A DNA stretch of 64,000 nucleotides from Myrica gale (lineage: Eukaryota; Streptophyta; Magnoliopsida; Fagales; Myricaceae). Numbering within the stretch: the first letter of the stretch is position 1; every line of letters starts with the position of its first letter. The notes below the pieces were generated by a model. That model was not told where the DNA came from and made no database searches. It was given only the letters and a program-made list of their open reading frames with translations. The translations under genes and the position numbers were made by a program. This document shows positions 11,701 through 21,852 of the stretch, piece by piece. The stretch is from positions 13,392,001 through 13,456,000 of the forward strand of contig OZ005608.1 of NCBI GenBank assembly GCA_963930655.1, given 5' to 3'.

Positions 11701-12042
11701 CTAAACGCCAAGACAAAGGCTGGAAAGACTCCCCTTGATCTTGCTGGCAATGAAGAAATTCGCACCTTCCTGGAGGAATGGGAAAGGTCACCTATGAAAA
11801 GCAATACACAGAGGGTTGAAGAATCTGATCCAAAGCCATCCGTGCAGGAACAAGAAGAAAATTCTGGTGATGAAGGCCCATCGGTTATGCATGAGAAACA
11901 TGAACCGGATGGTGAAGGTATGAAGCGGAAGGGTGACAACGATGACAGAAGTGAACCCTCATCGGAAACAAAAAAGGCACGGATTGCACTCAATCATCTT
12001 CTCAGTGCAGATGACACGCATGAAGATGATGAAAACTTGTGA
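2707..12042 (+). CDS. Ankyrin-repeat protein, two exons (2707-2843 joined to 11436-12042)
   Basis: The spliced product is 247 residues. Exon 1 starts at ATG 2707 and ends at 2843 within a proline codon; the intron begins GTATCC (2844) and ends CCTTAG (11435), phase 2. The join recreates an ankyrin TPLHLAS motif at residues 45-51, which strongly supports both sites. Ankyrin repeats cover about residues 11-43, 44-76, 77-109, 110-142 and a partial one from 143; TPLHYA at 111-116 and TPLDLA at 144-149 are clear. After about residue 160 the chain is charged and low in complexity, with basic clusters KRK and KKAR about a dozen residues apart that could be a bipartite nuclear signal. Ankyrin repeats usually mediate protein binding; the partner and process are unknown. 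A copia element fills most of the intron. The reading frame is intact, so the gene looks functional, though expression is not shown. Confidence 0.88.
4216..4220 (+). repeat. Left target-site duplication ACATA
   Basis: ACATA immediately precedes the TGTTAG start of the 5' LTR and matches the five bases after the proposed end of the 3' LTR at 10911. Five bases is the usual duplication length for Ty1/copia integrases. Confidence 0.65.
5288..5295 (+). promoter_or_regulatory. LTR TATA box (5' LTR)
   Basis: TATAAATA sits in a stretch conserved between both LTRs (5282-5297 and 10732-10747) and is the likely Pol II TATA box of the element. Confidence 0.55.
5440..5630. other. GC-rich leader or LTR segment of the copia element
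   Basis: The local composition changes sharply to GC-rich and contains repeated GACCCGGA/GACCGGG-like words, in an otherwise AT-rich element. It has no counterpart in the 3' LTR. It is either part of the untranslated leader, a 5' LTR segment deleted from the 3' LTR, or a later insertion. Open frames on the minus strand here come from the composition and resemble no known protein. Confidence 0.5.
5729..5740 (+). promoter_or_regulatory. Degenerate tRNA primer-binding site (putative)
   Basis: TGGTATTTGAGA resembles the initiator-Met tRNA primer site TGGTATCAGAGC used by most plant copia elements, with three or so mismatches. Its distance from the aligned LTR end leaves the call uncertain. Confidence 0.4.
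5741..6274 (+). other. Untranslated leader of the copia element
   Basis: AT-rich, no supported gene. It lies between the PBS-like site and the gag start. Confidence 0.45.
6275..6853 (+). pseudogene. gag-protease remnant of the copia element
   Basis: One frame runs from ATG 6275 to a stop at 6851, broken by an in-frame TGA at 6338. The first 21 codons match the conserved gag start of plant copia elements (KLTGPNFLD). The frame then jumps almost directly to the zinc knuckle near 6433-6480, so most of gag is missing, probably through an in-frame deletion near 6385. The knuckle itself reads C-F-H-Y where a second cysteine is expected. The aspartic protease follows with its DSG active-site motif near 6580. 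Confidence 0.82.
6990..7668 (+). pseudogene. Integrase remnant of the copia element
   Basis: The pre-integrase segment (LRLGHANLDRI) lies near 7003-7036. The catalytic core is split over two frames: one segment at 7053-7241 has the first aspartate in VHTDV, and another at 7342-7668 has the second aspartate in WSDRGGEY and the glutamate in VERRNR. At least one stop and one frame change separate them, so no active integrase is encoded. Confidence 0.85.
7669..8120 (+). pseudogene. Integrase C-terminus and linker, heavily broken
   Basis: Short open fragments in changing frames continue the polyprotein between the integrase core and reverse transcriptase, with several stops (for example at 7666 and 7975). 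No catalytic motif is expected here. Confidence 0.6.
8121..8952 (+). pseudogene. Reverse transcriptase remnant of the copia element
   Basis: The domain starts around 8121 and contains the conserved segments QMDVKTAFLNG (near 8391) and SIYGLKQASR (near 8508). The catalytic YVDD box is at 8653-8664. Stops occur near 8208 and 8241, and the frame shifts near 8590 and again near 8945. The motifs are intact, but the reading frame is not. Confidence 0.9.
8949..9640 (+). pseudogene. RNase H remnant and polyprotein C-terminus
   Basis: The frame 8949-9470 begins with a typical post-RT segment (YASVIGSLMYVMLCTRPDI). The RNase H motifs follow: D in the YIDSNF segment near 9170, DRRSTSGF near 9201, and STEAEY near 9289. 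The frame breaks at 9468, and the conserved C-terminal segment (ADPFTK-like) continues in another frame to a stop at 9638-9640, just before the polypurine tract. Confidence 0.88.
9645..9654 (+). promoter_or_regulatory. Polypurine tract of the copia element
   Basis: AAGTGGAAGA directly precedes the TGTTAG start of the 3' LTR. Plant copia elements typically have AAGTGGGAGA in this place. Confidence 0.7.
9656..10911 (+). repeat. 3' LTR of the copia element
   Basis: It starts TGTTAGATGTATG and ends CCAACA, followed by the duplication ACATA. It aligns with the 5' LTR to about 10814; the last 97 bp cannot be aligned by eye. It carries a private duplication around 9749-9793 in which a palindromic ATGACATNAGATGTCAT unit appears twice. 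The TATAAATA box is at 10738-10745. Confidence 0.75.
10738..10745 (+). promoter_or_regulatory. LTR TATA box (3' LTR)
   Basis: Same box and context as in the 5' LTR. It points toward exon 2 of the ankyrin gene, so a read-out transcript from this LTR is possible but unproven. Confidence 0.5.
10912..10916 (+). repeat. Right target-site duplication ACATA
   Basis: Matches 4216-4220 and follows a CA terminus, which fixes the proposed end of the 3' LTR. Confidence 0.6.
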
Positions 12043-12964
12043 GGATTGTATTCAAGCGCAGTAGAGTGACTATTTGCTACCATCTGGACTGCTGTAGGGT
12101 TAGCAATGTTGAGAACCTCTTTGACCTTTGTTGTACGCATGTATGCTATAATAGGATTGCTATATGATAGGTTTTCTTAGTATTTTTTTGTTAATTTCAA
12201 TGTATATTTTACATCCTGCTTCCCAATTTCCTGATGCCATAGTTCTTTCATCCTTGGAAAATACATAGATGGAAGTGGTAAATCTACATGAGCAGCAGAC
12301 AAAACCAGCACCAAAAGCATGCAAAATCTATATCCCAGCAAGCAGTAAAGTACCCCTACTTATCATCTCAACCTCAGATCGAAGAATAACATCTGCACCG
12401 TTAGTTTGTGGATAGGAAATCTATACACGAGAGCCTTTTGCATTTTCATGCATGCTTTTAAGGGCCTTCCAAAGGTACATAAACTACACGTCAAATACCA
12501 CCTCTTGCTCCACATTATTGTCAAAACGTTAGGTAACGGTTTGCAAACTATTTTTTATGAACGTTGAACAGCCAGCCCTTGTGGTGTCGGGTGTCCTATC
12601 TTTTGACTATATATTAACGTATAGATTTAGCCTCCATGAGAGAGAAAAAGCTAGATCCCAATAAACCTTTGTTGATTCCTTCAAGATCAAGACTTTCATT
12701 CTTGAATCTTGTCGTCTTCTCTTCATTGATTACCTAGCCTCTAAAGAGAGAGAAAGAGCTTGCAGAAGAAAAAAATTTTCTCATCATTTATAACCTAGCC
12801 TCCAAAGATAGAGAAAGAGATAGTAAAAGAGAGAAGAAATCATATCCCAAGAAAACTAGTGCTTACACTTGCAAAGACCAAAGCGTTCATTCTTGAATAT
12901 TGTCTTATTGCTCATCATTGTACTTTACCCTTGCACATTTGGCTTAAACAACCTTTCTTTATTA
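12043..12964. other. 3' flank of the ankyrin gene
   Basis: No gene supported. The first few hundred bases are presumably 3' UTR, but no clear AATAAA signal is seen. At 12728-12760 and 12789-12820 a purine-rich segment (CCTAGCCTCTAAAGAGAG and a variant) is duplicated with a 61-bp offset, and CATTCTTGAAT recurs near 12698 and 12887. Confidence 0.5.
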
Positions 12965-15772
12965 TCCAAAATTGTTTGTTCAACAGTCATAGACCTTAAT
13001 GTTTAAGAAAATGAAGCAATTTGATTAATGAAAGAGATTTGGACCAAAAGTTATACTAAAATATTCCAAATTAATTTGTTCAATAACTAGATATCTTAAC
13101 GATGAAGAAAATAGATTAATGAAAGAGTTATAGACATGAAGATAAATTAAAATCATCCAAATTAATTTGTTCAACAATTAGAAACAATTATGATAAAGAA
13201 AATGAAGTAATTTGATTAATGAAATAGTTTTAGACCAAAAGTTGTACTAAAATTTTCCAAATTAATTTGTTTAAAAACTAGATACCTTAACGATAAAGAA
13301 AATGAAACATATAGATTAATGGAAGAGTTATCGATATGAAGATAAATTAAAATCATCAAAATTTATTTGTTCAACAATTGGAGACAATAATGAAAAAGAA
13401 AATGAAGCAATTTGATTAATGAAAGAGTTTTAGAACAAAACTTATATTAAAATCTTCCCAATTAATTGCTTTAATAACAAGATACCATAATGATGAAGAA
13501 TACGAATAAAATAGATCAATGATAGAGTTACAAACCAAAGATAAATTAAAATTATCCAAATTTAGTTGTTCAACATGTATAAAGCCTAATGATATAAAAA
13601 ACGAAGCAATTTGATTACTGAAAGCGTTTTAGACAGACATTGAAGTTAAATTCTTCCAAATTAATTTGTTTACTAACTAGATACCATAACGATGAAGAAA
13701 ATGAAGCAAAAATAAAAATGGAAGAGTTGTAGACAGGAAGATAAATTAAAATCATCCAAATTTATATGTTAAACACATAGAGACCTTAATGAAAAAAGAA
13801 TGAAGCAATTAGATTAATGTAAGAGTTTTAGAACTAAAGTTAAATTAAAATCTTCCAAATTAATTTGTTTAAAAACTAGATAAATAAAAATCACTCAAAT
13901 TTGTTTGTTCAACAATCATAGACATTAATAATTAAGAAAATGAAGCAATTTGATTAATGAAAGAAATTTAGACCAAAAGTTATACTAAAATCTTTCAAAT
14001 TAATTTGTTCAATAACTAGATACCTTAACGATGAAGAAAATAGATTAATGAAAGAGTTATAGACATGAAGATAAATTAAAATCAACCAAATTTATTTCTT
14101 CGACTATTGGAAATCATAAAGAAAAAGAAAATGAATTAATTTGATTAATGAAAGAGTTTTAGACCAAAAGTTGTACTAAAATTTTCCAAATTAATTTGTT
14201 TAAAACTAGATACCTTAATGATAAAGAAAATGAGACAAATAGATTAATGGAAGAGTTATCGATATGAAGATAAATTAAAATCATCCAAATTTATTTGTTC
14301 AACAATTGGAGACAATAATGAAAAAGAAAATGAAGCAATTTGATTAATGAAAGAGTGTTAGAACAAAACTTATATTAAAATCATCCAAATTAATTGATTT
14401 AATAACTAGATACCATAATGATGAAGAATACGAATAAAATAGATAAATGAAAGAGTTACAATCCAAAGATAAATTAAAATTATCCAAATTTAGTTGTTCA
14501 ACATGTATAAAGCCTAATGATATAAAACACGAAGCAATTTGATTACTGAAAGCGTTTTAGACCAACATTGAAATTAAATTCTTCCAAATTAATTTGTTTA
14601 CTAACTAGATACCTTAACGATGAAGAAAATGAAGCAAAAATAAAAAAGGAAGAGTTGTAGACAGGAAGATAAACTAAAATCATCCAAATTTATTTGTTAA
14701 ACACTTAGAGACCTTAATTATAAAAGAATGAAGCAATTAGATTAATGTAAGAGTTTTTGAACAAAAGTTAAATTAAAATCTTCCAAATTAATTTGTTTAA
14801 AAACTAGATAAATAAAAATCACTCAAATTTGTTTGTTCAAAAATCATAGACATTAATAATTAAGAAAATGAAGCAATTTGATTAATGAAAGAAATTTAGA
14901 CCAAAAGTTATACTAAAATCTTTCAAATTAATTTGTTCAATAACTAGATACCTTAACGATGAAGAAAATAGATTAATGAAATAGTTATAGACATGAAGAT
15001 AAATTAAAATCAACCAAATTTATTTCTTCGACTATTGGAAACCATAATGATAAAGAAAATGAATTAATTTGATTAATGAAAGAGTTTTAGACCAAAAGTT
15101 GTACTAAAATCTTCCAAATTAATTTGTTTAAAACTAGATACCTTAATGATAAAGAAAATGAGACAAATAGATTAATGGAAGAGTTATCGATATGAAGATA
15201 AATTAAAATCATCCAAATTTATTTGTTCAACAATTGGAGACAATAATGAAAAAGAAAATGAAGCAATTTGATTAATGAAAGAGTGTTAGAACAAAACTTA
15301 TATTAAAATCATCCAAATTAATTGATTTAATAACTAGATACCATAATGATGAAGAATACGAATAAAATAGATCAATGAAAGAGTTACAAGCCAAAGATAA
15401 ATTAAAATCATCCAAATTTAGTTGTTCAACATGTATAAAGCCTAATGATATAAAACACGAAGCAATTTGATTATTGAAAGCGTTTTAGACCAACATTGAA
15501 ATTAAATTCTTCTAAATTAATTTGTTTACTAACTAGATACCTTAACGATGAAGAAAATGAAGCAAAAATAAAAATGGAAGAGTTGTAGGCAGGAAGATAA
15601 ACTAAAATCATCCAAATTTATTTGTTAAACACTTAGAGACCTTAATTATAAAAGAATGAAGCAATTAGATTAATGTAAGAGTTTTTGAACAAAAGTTAAA
15701 TTAAAATCTTCCAAATTAAATGTTTAAAAACTAGATAAATAAAAATCACTCAAATTTGTTTGTTCAAAAATC
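12965..15772. repeat. AT-rich satellite, 928-bp higher-order repeat, three copies
   Basis: Blocks of about 100 bp recur, alternating between two subtypes: one with TTTGATTAATGAAAGAG plus GACCAAAAGTT, and one with ATAGATTAATGAAAGAG plus GACATGAAGATAAATTAA. About nine blocks plus a shortened one make a unit that repeats every 928 bp; for example, GGAGACAATAATG recurs at 13380, 14308 and 15236. From the TCATA at 12987 to the same word at 15771 is 2784 bp, exactly three periods. The array stops 17 bp into a fourth copy, where 5S spacer begins. No coding potential. Confidence 0.85.
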
Positions 15773-15978
15773 ATATTTATCTGAACGGGATTAGATTTCC
15801 GCCGGTATTTGAAAACACTCCACTTTTCCGGTGCGAAAAACGAAGACGAAAACTACATGACGAAATTTTGATTTTTCAAAAACTCCGATATTTTTTTGTA
15901 GCAATTCGGCGCGAAAAACCTCTTTCAGCGACGTTGAATACCCGTGAATGGATGTATTTCCCCTGTGAGAGGGATCCA

Positions 15979-15984
15979 TATAAG
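15979..15984 (+). promoter_or_regulatory. 5S upstream TATA-like element (first unit; same in all units)
   Basis: TATAAG begins at -28 relative to the gene, with GC at -14/-13 and C at -1. Plant 5S genes use such upstream elements together with the internal A-box, intermediate element and C-box. The same arrangement is present before every gene of the array, truncated copies included. Confidence 0.75.
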
Positions 15985-16006
15985 AAATCATTGCAACAAC
16001 CATAAC

Positions 16007-16125
16007 GGGTGCGATCATACCAGCACTAATGCACCGGATCCCATCAGAACTCCGCAGTTAAGCGTGCTTCGGCGAGAGTAGTACTAGGATGGGTGACCTC
16101 CTGGGAAGTCCTCGTGTTGCACCCC
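16007..16125 (+). rRNA. 5S rRNA gene 1
   Basis: Complete 119-bp plant 5S gene encoding the RNA of the cytosolic large ribosomal subunit, with a canonical internal control region from residue 50 onward. It carries C64 in place of the usual G, at the end of the A-box. Spacer class A, cut short on its left by the satellite junction. Confidence 0.96.
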
Positions 16126-16131
16126 AACATC

Positions 16132-16137
16132 TTTTTT
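16132..16137 (+). terminator. Pol III T6 terminator (first unit; same in all units)
   Basis: Six T residues start seven bases after the gene end, preceded by AACATC. The same run follows every gene of the array at the same distance. Confidence 0.8.
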
Positions 16138-16403
16138 CCCGCCCCCGAGAAGATTTTCGTGCGGAAAAAATATTTATCTGAACTGGATTAGATTTCCGCC
16201 GGTATTTGAAAACACTCCACTTTTCCGGTGCGAAAAACGAAGACGAAAACTACATGACGAAATTTTGATTTTTCAAAAACTCGGATATTTTTTTGTCGCA
16301 ATTCGGCTCGAAAAACCTCTTTCAGCGACGTTGAATACCCGTGAATGGATGTATTTCCCCTGTGAGAGGGATCCATATAAGAAATCATTGCAACAGACAT
16401 AAC

Positions 16404-16522
16404 GGGTGCGATCATACCAGCACTAATGCACCGGATCCCATCAGAACTCCGCAGTTAAGCGTGCTTGGGCGAGAGTAGTACTAGGATGGGTGACCTCCTG
16501 GGAAGTCCTCGTGTTGCACCCC
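16404..16522 (+). rRNA. 5S rRNA gene 2
   Basis: Complete, majority sequence. Spacer class E with a private CAACAGACAT. Confidence 0.97.
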
Positions 16523-16800
16523 AACATCTTTTTTCCCGCCCCCGAGAAGATTTTCGTGCGGAAAAAATATTTATCTGAACGGGATTAGATTTCCGCCGGT
16601 ATTTGGAAACACTCCACTTTTCCGGTGCGAAAAAAGAAGACGAAAACTACATGACGAAATTTTGATTTTTCAAAAACTCGGATATTTTTTTGTCGCAATT
16701 CGGCGCGAAAAACCTCTTTCAGCGACGTTGAATACCCGTGAATGGATGTATTTCCCCTGTGAGAGGGATCCATATAAGAAATCATTGCAACAACCATAAC

Positions 16801-16862
16801 GGGTGCGATCATACCAGCACTAATGCACCGGATCCCATCAGAACTCCGCAGGGTTGCACCCC
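16801..16862 (+). pseudogene. Truncated 5S rRNA copy 3
   Basis: First of twelve 62-bp copies. Residues 1-51 are joined through one extra G to residues 110-119, so residues 52-109 are lost. This removes most of the A-box and all of the intermediate element and C-box, while the TATAAG element and T6 terminator remain. It should not bind TFIIIA. Spacer class I. Confidence 0.93.
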
Positions 16863-17140
16863 AACATCTTTTTTCCCGCCCCCGAGAAGATTTTCGTGCG
16901 GAAAAAATATTAATCTGAACGGGATTAGATTTCCGCCGGTATTTGAAAACACTCCACTTTTCCGGTGCGAAAAACGAAGACGAAAACTACATGACGAAAT
17001 TTTGATTTTTCAAAAACTCCGATATTTTTTTGTAGCAATTCGGCGCGAAAAACCTCTTTCAGCGACGTTGAATACCCGTGAATGGATGTATTTCCCCTGT
17101 GAGAGGGATCCATATAAGAAATCATTGCAACAACCATAAC

Positions 17141-17259
17141 GGGTGCGATCATACCAGCACTAATGCACCGGATCCCATCAGAACTCCGCAGTTAAGCGTG
17201 CTTCGGCGAGAGTAGTACTAGGATGGGTGACCTCCTGGGAAGTCCTCGTGTTGCACCCC
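17141..17259 (+). rRNA. 5S rRNA gene 4
   Basis: Complete; C64 as in gene 1. Spacer class A. Confidence 0.96.
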
Positions 17260-17537
17260 AACATCTTTTTTACCGCCCCAGAGAAGATTTTCGTGCGGAA
17301 AAAATATTTATCTGAACGGGATTAGATTTCCGCCGGTATTTGGAAACACTCCACTTTTCCGGTGCGAAAAACGAAGACGAAAACTACATGACGAAATTTT
17401 GATTTTTCAAAAACTCGGATATTTTTTTGTCGCAATTCGGCGCGAAAAACCTCTTTCAGCGACGTTGAATACCCGTGAATGGATGTATTTCCCCTGTGAG
17501 AGGGATCCATATAAGAAATCATTGCAACAACCATAAC

Positions 17538-17599
17538 GGGTGCGATCATACCAGCACTAATGCACCGGATCCCATCAGAACTCCGCAGGGTTGCACCCC
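17538..17599 (+). pseudogene. Truncated 5S rRNA copy 5
   Basis: Same deletion as copy 3. Spacer class B. Confidence 0.93.
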
Positions 17600-17877
17600 A
17601 ACATCTTTTTTCCCGCCCCCGAGAAGATTTTCGTGCGGAAAAAATATTTATCTGAACGGGATTAGATTTCCGCCGGTATTTGAAAACACTCCACTTTTCC
17701 GGTGCGAAAAACGAAGACGAAAACTACATGACGAAATTTTGATTTTTCAAAAACTCCGATATTTTTTTGTAGCAATTCGGCGCGAAAAACCTCTTTCAGC
17801 GACGTTGAATACCCGTGAATGGATGTATTTCCCCTGTGAGAGGGATCCATATAAGAAATCATTGCAACAACCATAAC

Positions 17878-17996
17878 GGGTGCGATCATACCAGCACTAA
17901 TGCACCGGATCCCATCAGAACTCCGCAGTTAAGCGTGCTTGGGCGAGAGTAGTACTAGGATGGGTGACCTCCTGGGAAGTCCTCGTGTTGCACCCC
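17878..17996 (+). rRNA. 5S rRNA gene 6
   Basis: Complete, majority sequence. Spacer class A. Confidence 0.97.
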
Positions 17997-18274
17997 AACA
18001 TCTTTTTTACCGCCCCCGAGAAGATTTTCGTGCGGAAAAAATATTTATCTGAACGGGATTAGATTTCCGCCGGTATTTGGAAACACTCCACTTTTCCGGT
18101 GCGAAAAAAGAAGACGAAAACTACATGACGAAATTTTGATTTTTCAAAAACTCGGATATTTTTTTGTCGCAATTCGGCGCGAAAAACCTCTTTCAGCGAC
18201 GTTGAATACCCGTGAATGGATGTATTTCCCCTGTGAGAGGGATCCATATAAGAAATCATTGCAACAAACATAAC

Positions 18275-18393
18275 GGGTGCGATCATACCAGCACTAATGC
18301 ACCGGATCCCATCAGAACTCCGCAGTTAAGCGTGCTTGGGCGAGAGTAGTACTAGGATGGGTGACCTCCTGGGAAGTCCTCGTGTTGCACCCC
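18275..18393 (+). rRNA. 5S rRNA gene 7
   Basis: Complete, majority sequence. Spacer class C. Confidence 0.97.
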
Positions 18394-18671
18394 AACATCT
18401 TTTTTCCCGCCCCCGAGAAGATTTTCGTGCGGAAAAAATATTAATCTGAACGGGATTAGATTTCCGCCGGTATTTGAAAACACTCCACTTTTCCGGTGCG
18501 AAAAACGAAGACGAAAACTACATGACGAAATTTTGATTTTTCAAAAACTCCGATATTTTTTTGTCGCAATTCGGCGCGAAAAACCTCTTTCAGCGACGTT
18601 GAATACCCGTGAATGGATGTATTTCTCCTGTGAGAGGGATCCATATAAGAAATCATTGCAACAAACATAAC

Positions 18672-18790
18672 GGGTGCGATCATACCAGCACTAATGCACC
18701 GGATCCCATCAGAACTCCGCAGTTAAGCGTGCTTGGGCGAGAGTAGTACTAGGATGGGTGACCTCCTGGGAAGTCCTCGTGTTGCACCCC
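18672..18790 (+). rRNA. 5S rRNA gene 8
   Basis: Complete, majority sequence. Spacer class K, the only one in the window, with TTTCTCCTG in place of TTTCCCCTG. Confidence 0.97.
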
Positions 18791-19068
18791 AACATCTTTT
18801 TTCCCGCCCCCGAGAAGATTTTCGTGCGGAAAAAATATTAATCTGAACGGGATTAGATTTCCGCCGGTATTTGAAAACACTCCACTTTTCCGGTGCGAAA
18901 AACGAAGACGAAAACTACATGACGAAATTTTGATTTTTCAAAAACTCCGATATTTTTTTGTAGCAATTCGGCGCGAAAAACCTCTTTCAGCGACGTTGAA
19001 TACCCGTGAATGGATGTATTTCCCCTGTGAGAGGGATCCATATAAGAAATCATTGCAACAACCATAAC

Positions 19069-19187
19069 GGGTGCGATCATACCAGCACTAATGCACCGGA
19101 TCCCATCAGAACTCCGCAGTTAAGCGTGCTTGGGCGAGAGTAGTACTAGGATGGGTGACCTCCTGGGAAGTCCTCGTGTTGCACCCC
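19069..19187 (+). rRNA. 5S rRNA gene 9
   Basis: Complete, majority sequence. Spacer class A. Confidence 0.97.
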
Positions 19188-19465
19188 AACATCTTTTTTC
19201 CCGCCCCCGAGAAGATTTTCGTGCGGAAAAAATATTTATCTGAACGGGATTAGATTTCCGCCGGTATTTGAAAACACTCCACTTTTCCGGTGCGAAAAAC
19301 GAAGACGAAAACTACATGACGAAATTTTGATTTTTCAAAAACTCGGATATTTTTTTGTCGCAATTCGGCTCGAAAAACCTCTTTCAGCGACGTTGAATAC
19401 CCGTGAATGGATGTATTTCCCCTGTGAGAGGGATCCATATAAGAAATCATTGCAACAAACATAAC

Positions 19466-19584
19466 GGGTGCGATCATACCAGCACTAATGCACCGGATCC
19501 CATCAGAACTCCGCAGTTAAGCGTGCTTGGGCGAGAGTAGTACTAGGATGGGTGACCTCCTGGGAAGTCCTCGTGTTGCACCCC
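19466..19584 (+). rRNA. 5S rRNA gene 10
   Basis: Complete, majority sequence. Spacer class E with CGGCTCG. Confidence 0.97.
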
Positions 19585-19862
19585 AACATCTTTTTTCCCG
19601 CCCCCGAGAAGATTTTCGTGCGGAAAAAATATTAATCTGAACGGGATTAGATTTCCGCCGGTATTTGAAAACACTCCACTTTTCCGGTGCGAAAAACGAA
19701 GACGAAAACTACATGACGAAATTTTGATTTTTCAAAAACTCGGATATTTTTTTGTCGCAATTCGGCTCGAAAAACCTCTTTCAGCGACGTTGAATACCCG
19801 TGAATGGATGTATTTCCCCTGTGAGAGGGATCCATATAAGAAATCATTGCAACAAACATAAC

Positions 19863-19981
19863 GGGTGCGATCATACCAGCACTAATGCACCGGATCCCAT
19901 CAGAACTCCGCAGTTAAGCGTGCTTGGGCGAGAGTAGTACTAGGATGGGTGACCTCCTGGGAAGTCCTCGTGTTGCACCCC
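19863..19981 (+). rRNA. 5S rRNA gene 11
   Basis: Complete, majority sequence. Spacer class E with CGGCTCG, nearly a copy of unit 10. Confidence 0.97.
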
Positions 19982-20259
19982 AACATCTTTTTTCCCGCCC
20001 CCGAGAAGATTTTCGTGCGGAAAAAATATTTATCTGAACGGGATTAGATTTCCGCCGGTATTTGGAAACACTCCACTTTTCCGGTGCGAAAAAAGAAGAC
20101 GAAAACTACATGACGAAATTTTGATTTTTCAAAAACTCGGATATTTTTTTGTCGCAATTCGGCGCGAAAAACCTCTTTCAGCGACGTTGAATACCCGTGA
20201 ATGGATGTATTTCCCCTGTGAGAGGGATCCATATAAGAAATCATTGCAACAACCATAAC

Positions 20260-20378
20260 GGGTGCGATCATACCAGCACTAATGCACCGGATCCCATCAG
20301 AACTCCGCAGTTAAGCGTGCTTGGGCGAGAGTAGTACTAGGATGGGTGACCTCCTGGGAAGTCCTCGTGTTGCACCCC
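20260..20378 (+). rRNA. 5S rRNA gene 12
   Basis: Complete, majority sequence. Spacer class I. Confidence 0.97.
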
Positions 20379-20656
20379 AACATCTTTTTTACCGCCCCCG
20401 AGAAGATTTTCGTGCGGAAAAAATATTTATCTGAACGGGATTAGATTTCCGCCGGTATTTGGAAACACTCCACTTTTCCGGTGCGAAAAACGAAGACGAA
20501 AACTACATGACGAAATTTTGATTTTTCAAAAACTCCGATATTTTTTTGTAGCAATTCGGCGCGAAAAACCTCTTTCAGCGACGTTGAATACCCGTGAATG
20601 GATGTATTTCCCCTGTGAGAGGGATCCATATAAGAAATCATTGCAACAACCATAAC

Positions 20657-20775
20657 GGGTGCGATCATACCAGCACTAATGCACCGGATCCCATCAGAAC
20701 TCCGCAGTTAAGCGTGCTTGGGCGAGAGTAGTACTAGGATGGGTGACCTCCTGGGAAGTCCTCGTGTTGCACCCC
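20657..20775 (+). rRNA. 5S rRNA gene 13
   Basis: Complete, majority sequence. Spacer class A. First unit of a block repeated 2268 bp to the right. Confidence 0.97.
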
Positions 20776-21053
20776 AACATCTTTTTTCCCGCCCCCGAGA
20801 AGATTTTCGTGCGGAAAAAATATTTATCTGAACGGGATTAGATTTCCGCCGGTATTTGGAAACACTCCACTTTTCCGGTGCGAAAAAAGAAGACGAAAAC
20901 TACATGACGAAATTTTGATTTTTCAAAAACTCGGATATTTTTTTGTCGCAATTCGGCGCGAAAAACCTCTTTCAGCGACGTTGAATACCCGTGAATGGAT
21001 GTATTTCCCCTGTGAGAGGGATCCATATAAGAAATCATTGCAACAACCATAAC

Positions 21054-21172
21054 GGGTGCGATCATACCAGCACTAATGCACCGGATCCCATCAGAACTCC
21101 GCAGTTAAGCGTGCTTGGGCGAGAGTAGTACTAGGATGGGTGACCTCCTGGGAAGTCCTCGTGTTGCACCCC
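21054..21172 (+). rRNA. 5S rRNA gene 14
   Basis: Complete, majority sequence. Spacer class I. Confidence 0.97.
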
Positions 21173-21450
21173 AACATCTTTTTTACCGCCCCCGAGAAGA
21201 TTTTCGTGCGGAAAAAATATTTATCTGAACGGGATTAGATTTCCGCCGGTATTTGGAAACACTCCACTTTTCCGGTGCGAAAAACGAAGACGAAAACTAC
21301 ATGACGAAATTTTGATTTTTCAAAAACTCGGATATTTTTTTGTCGCAATTCGGCTTGAAAAACCTCTTTCAGCGACGTTGAATACCCGTGAATGGATGTA
21401 TTTCCCCTGTGAGAGGGATCCATATAAGAAATCATTGCAACAACCATAAC

Positions 21451-21512
21451 GGGTGCGATCATACCAGCACTAATGCACCGGATCCCATCAGAACTCCGCA
21501 GGGTTGCACCCC
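21451..21512 (+). pseudogene. Truncated 5S rRNA copy 15
   Basis: Shared 52-109 deletion. Spacer class L. Confidence 0.93.
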
Positions 21513-21790
21513 AACATCTTTTTTCCCGCCCCCGAGAAGATTTTCGTGCGGAAAAAATATTTATCTGAACGGGATTAGATTTCCGCCGGTATTTGAAAAC
21601 ACTCCACTTTTACGGTGCGAAAAACGAAGACGAAAACTACATGACGAAATTTTGATTTTTCAAAAACTTCGATATTTTTTTGTAGCAATTCGGCGCGAAA
21701 AACCTCTTTCAGCGACGTTGAATACCCGTGAATGGATGTATTTCCCCTGTGAGAGGGATCCATATAAGAAATCATTGCAACAACCATAAC

Positions 21791-21852
21791 GGGTGCGATC
21801 ATACCAGCACTAATGCACCGGATCCCATCAGAACTCCGCAGGGTTGCACCCC
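21791..21852 (+). pseudogene. Truncated 5S rRNA copy 16
   Basis: Shared deletion; directly follows another truncated copy. Spacer class F. Confidence 0.93.

Noticed and set aside
11658-11993. 111-residue minus-strand ORF
   Set aside because: Shadow of the ankyrin exon 2 coding strand.
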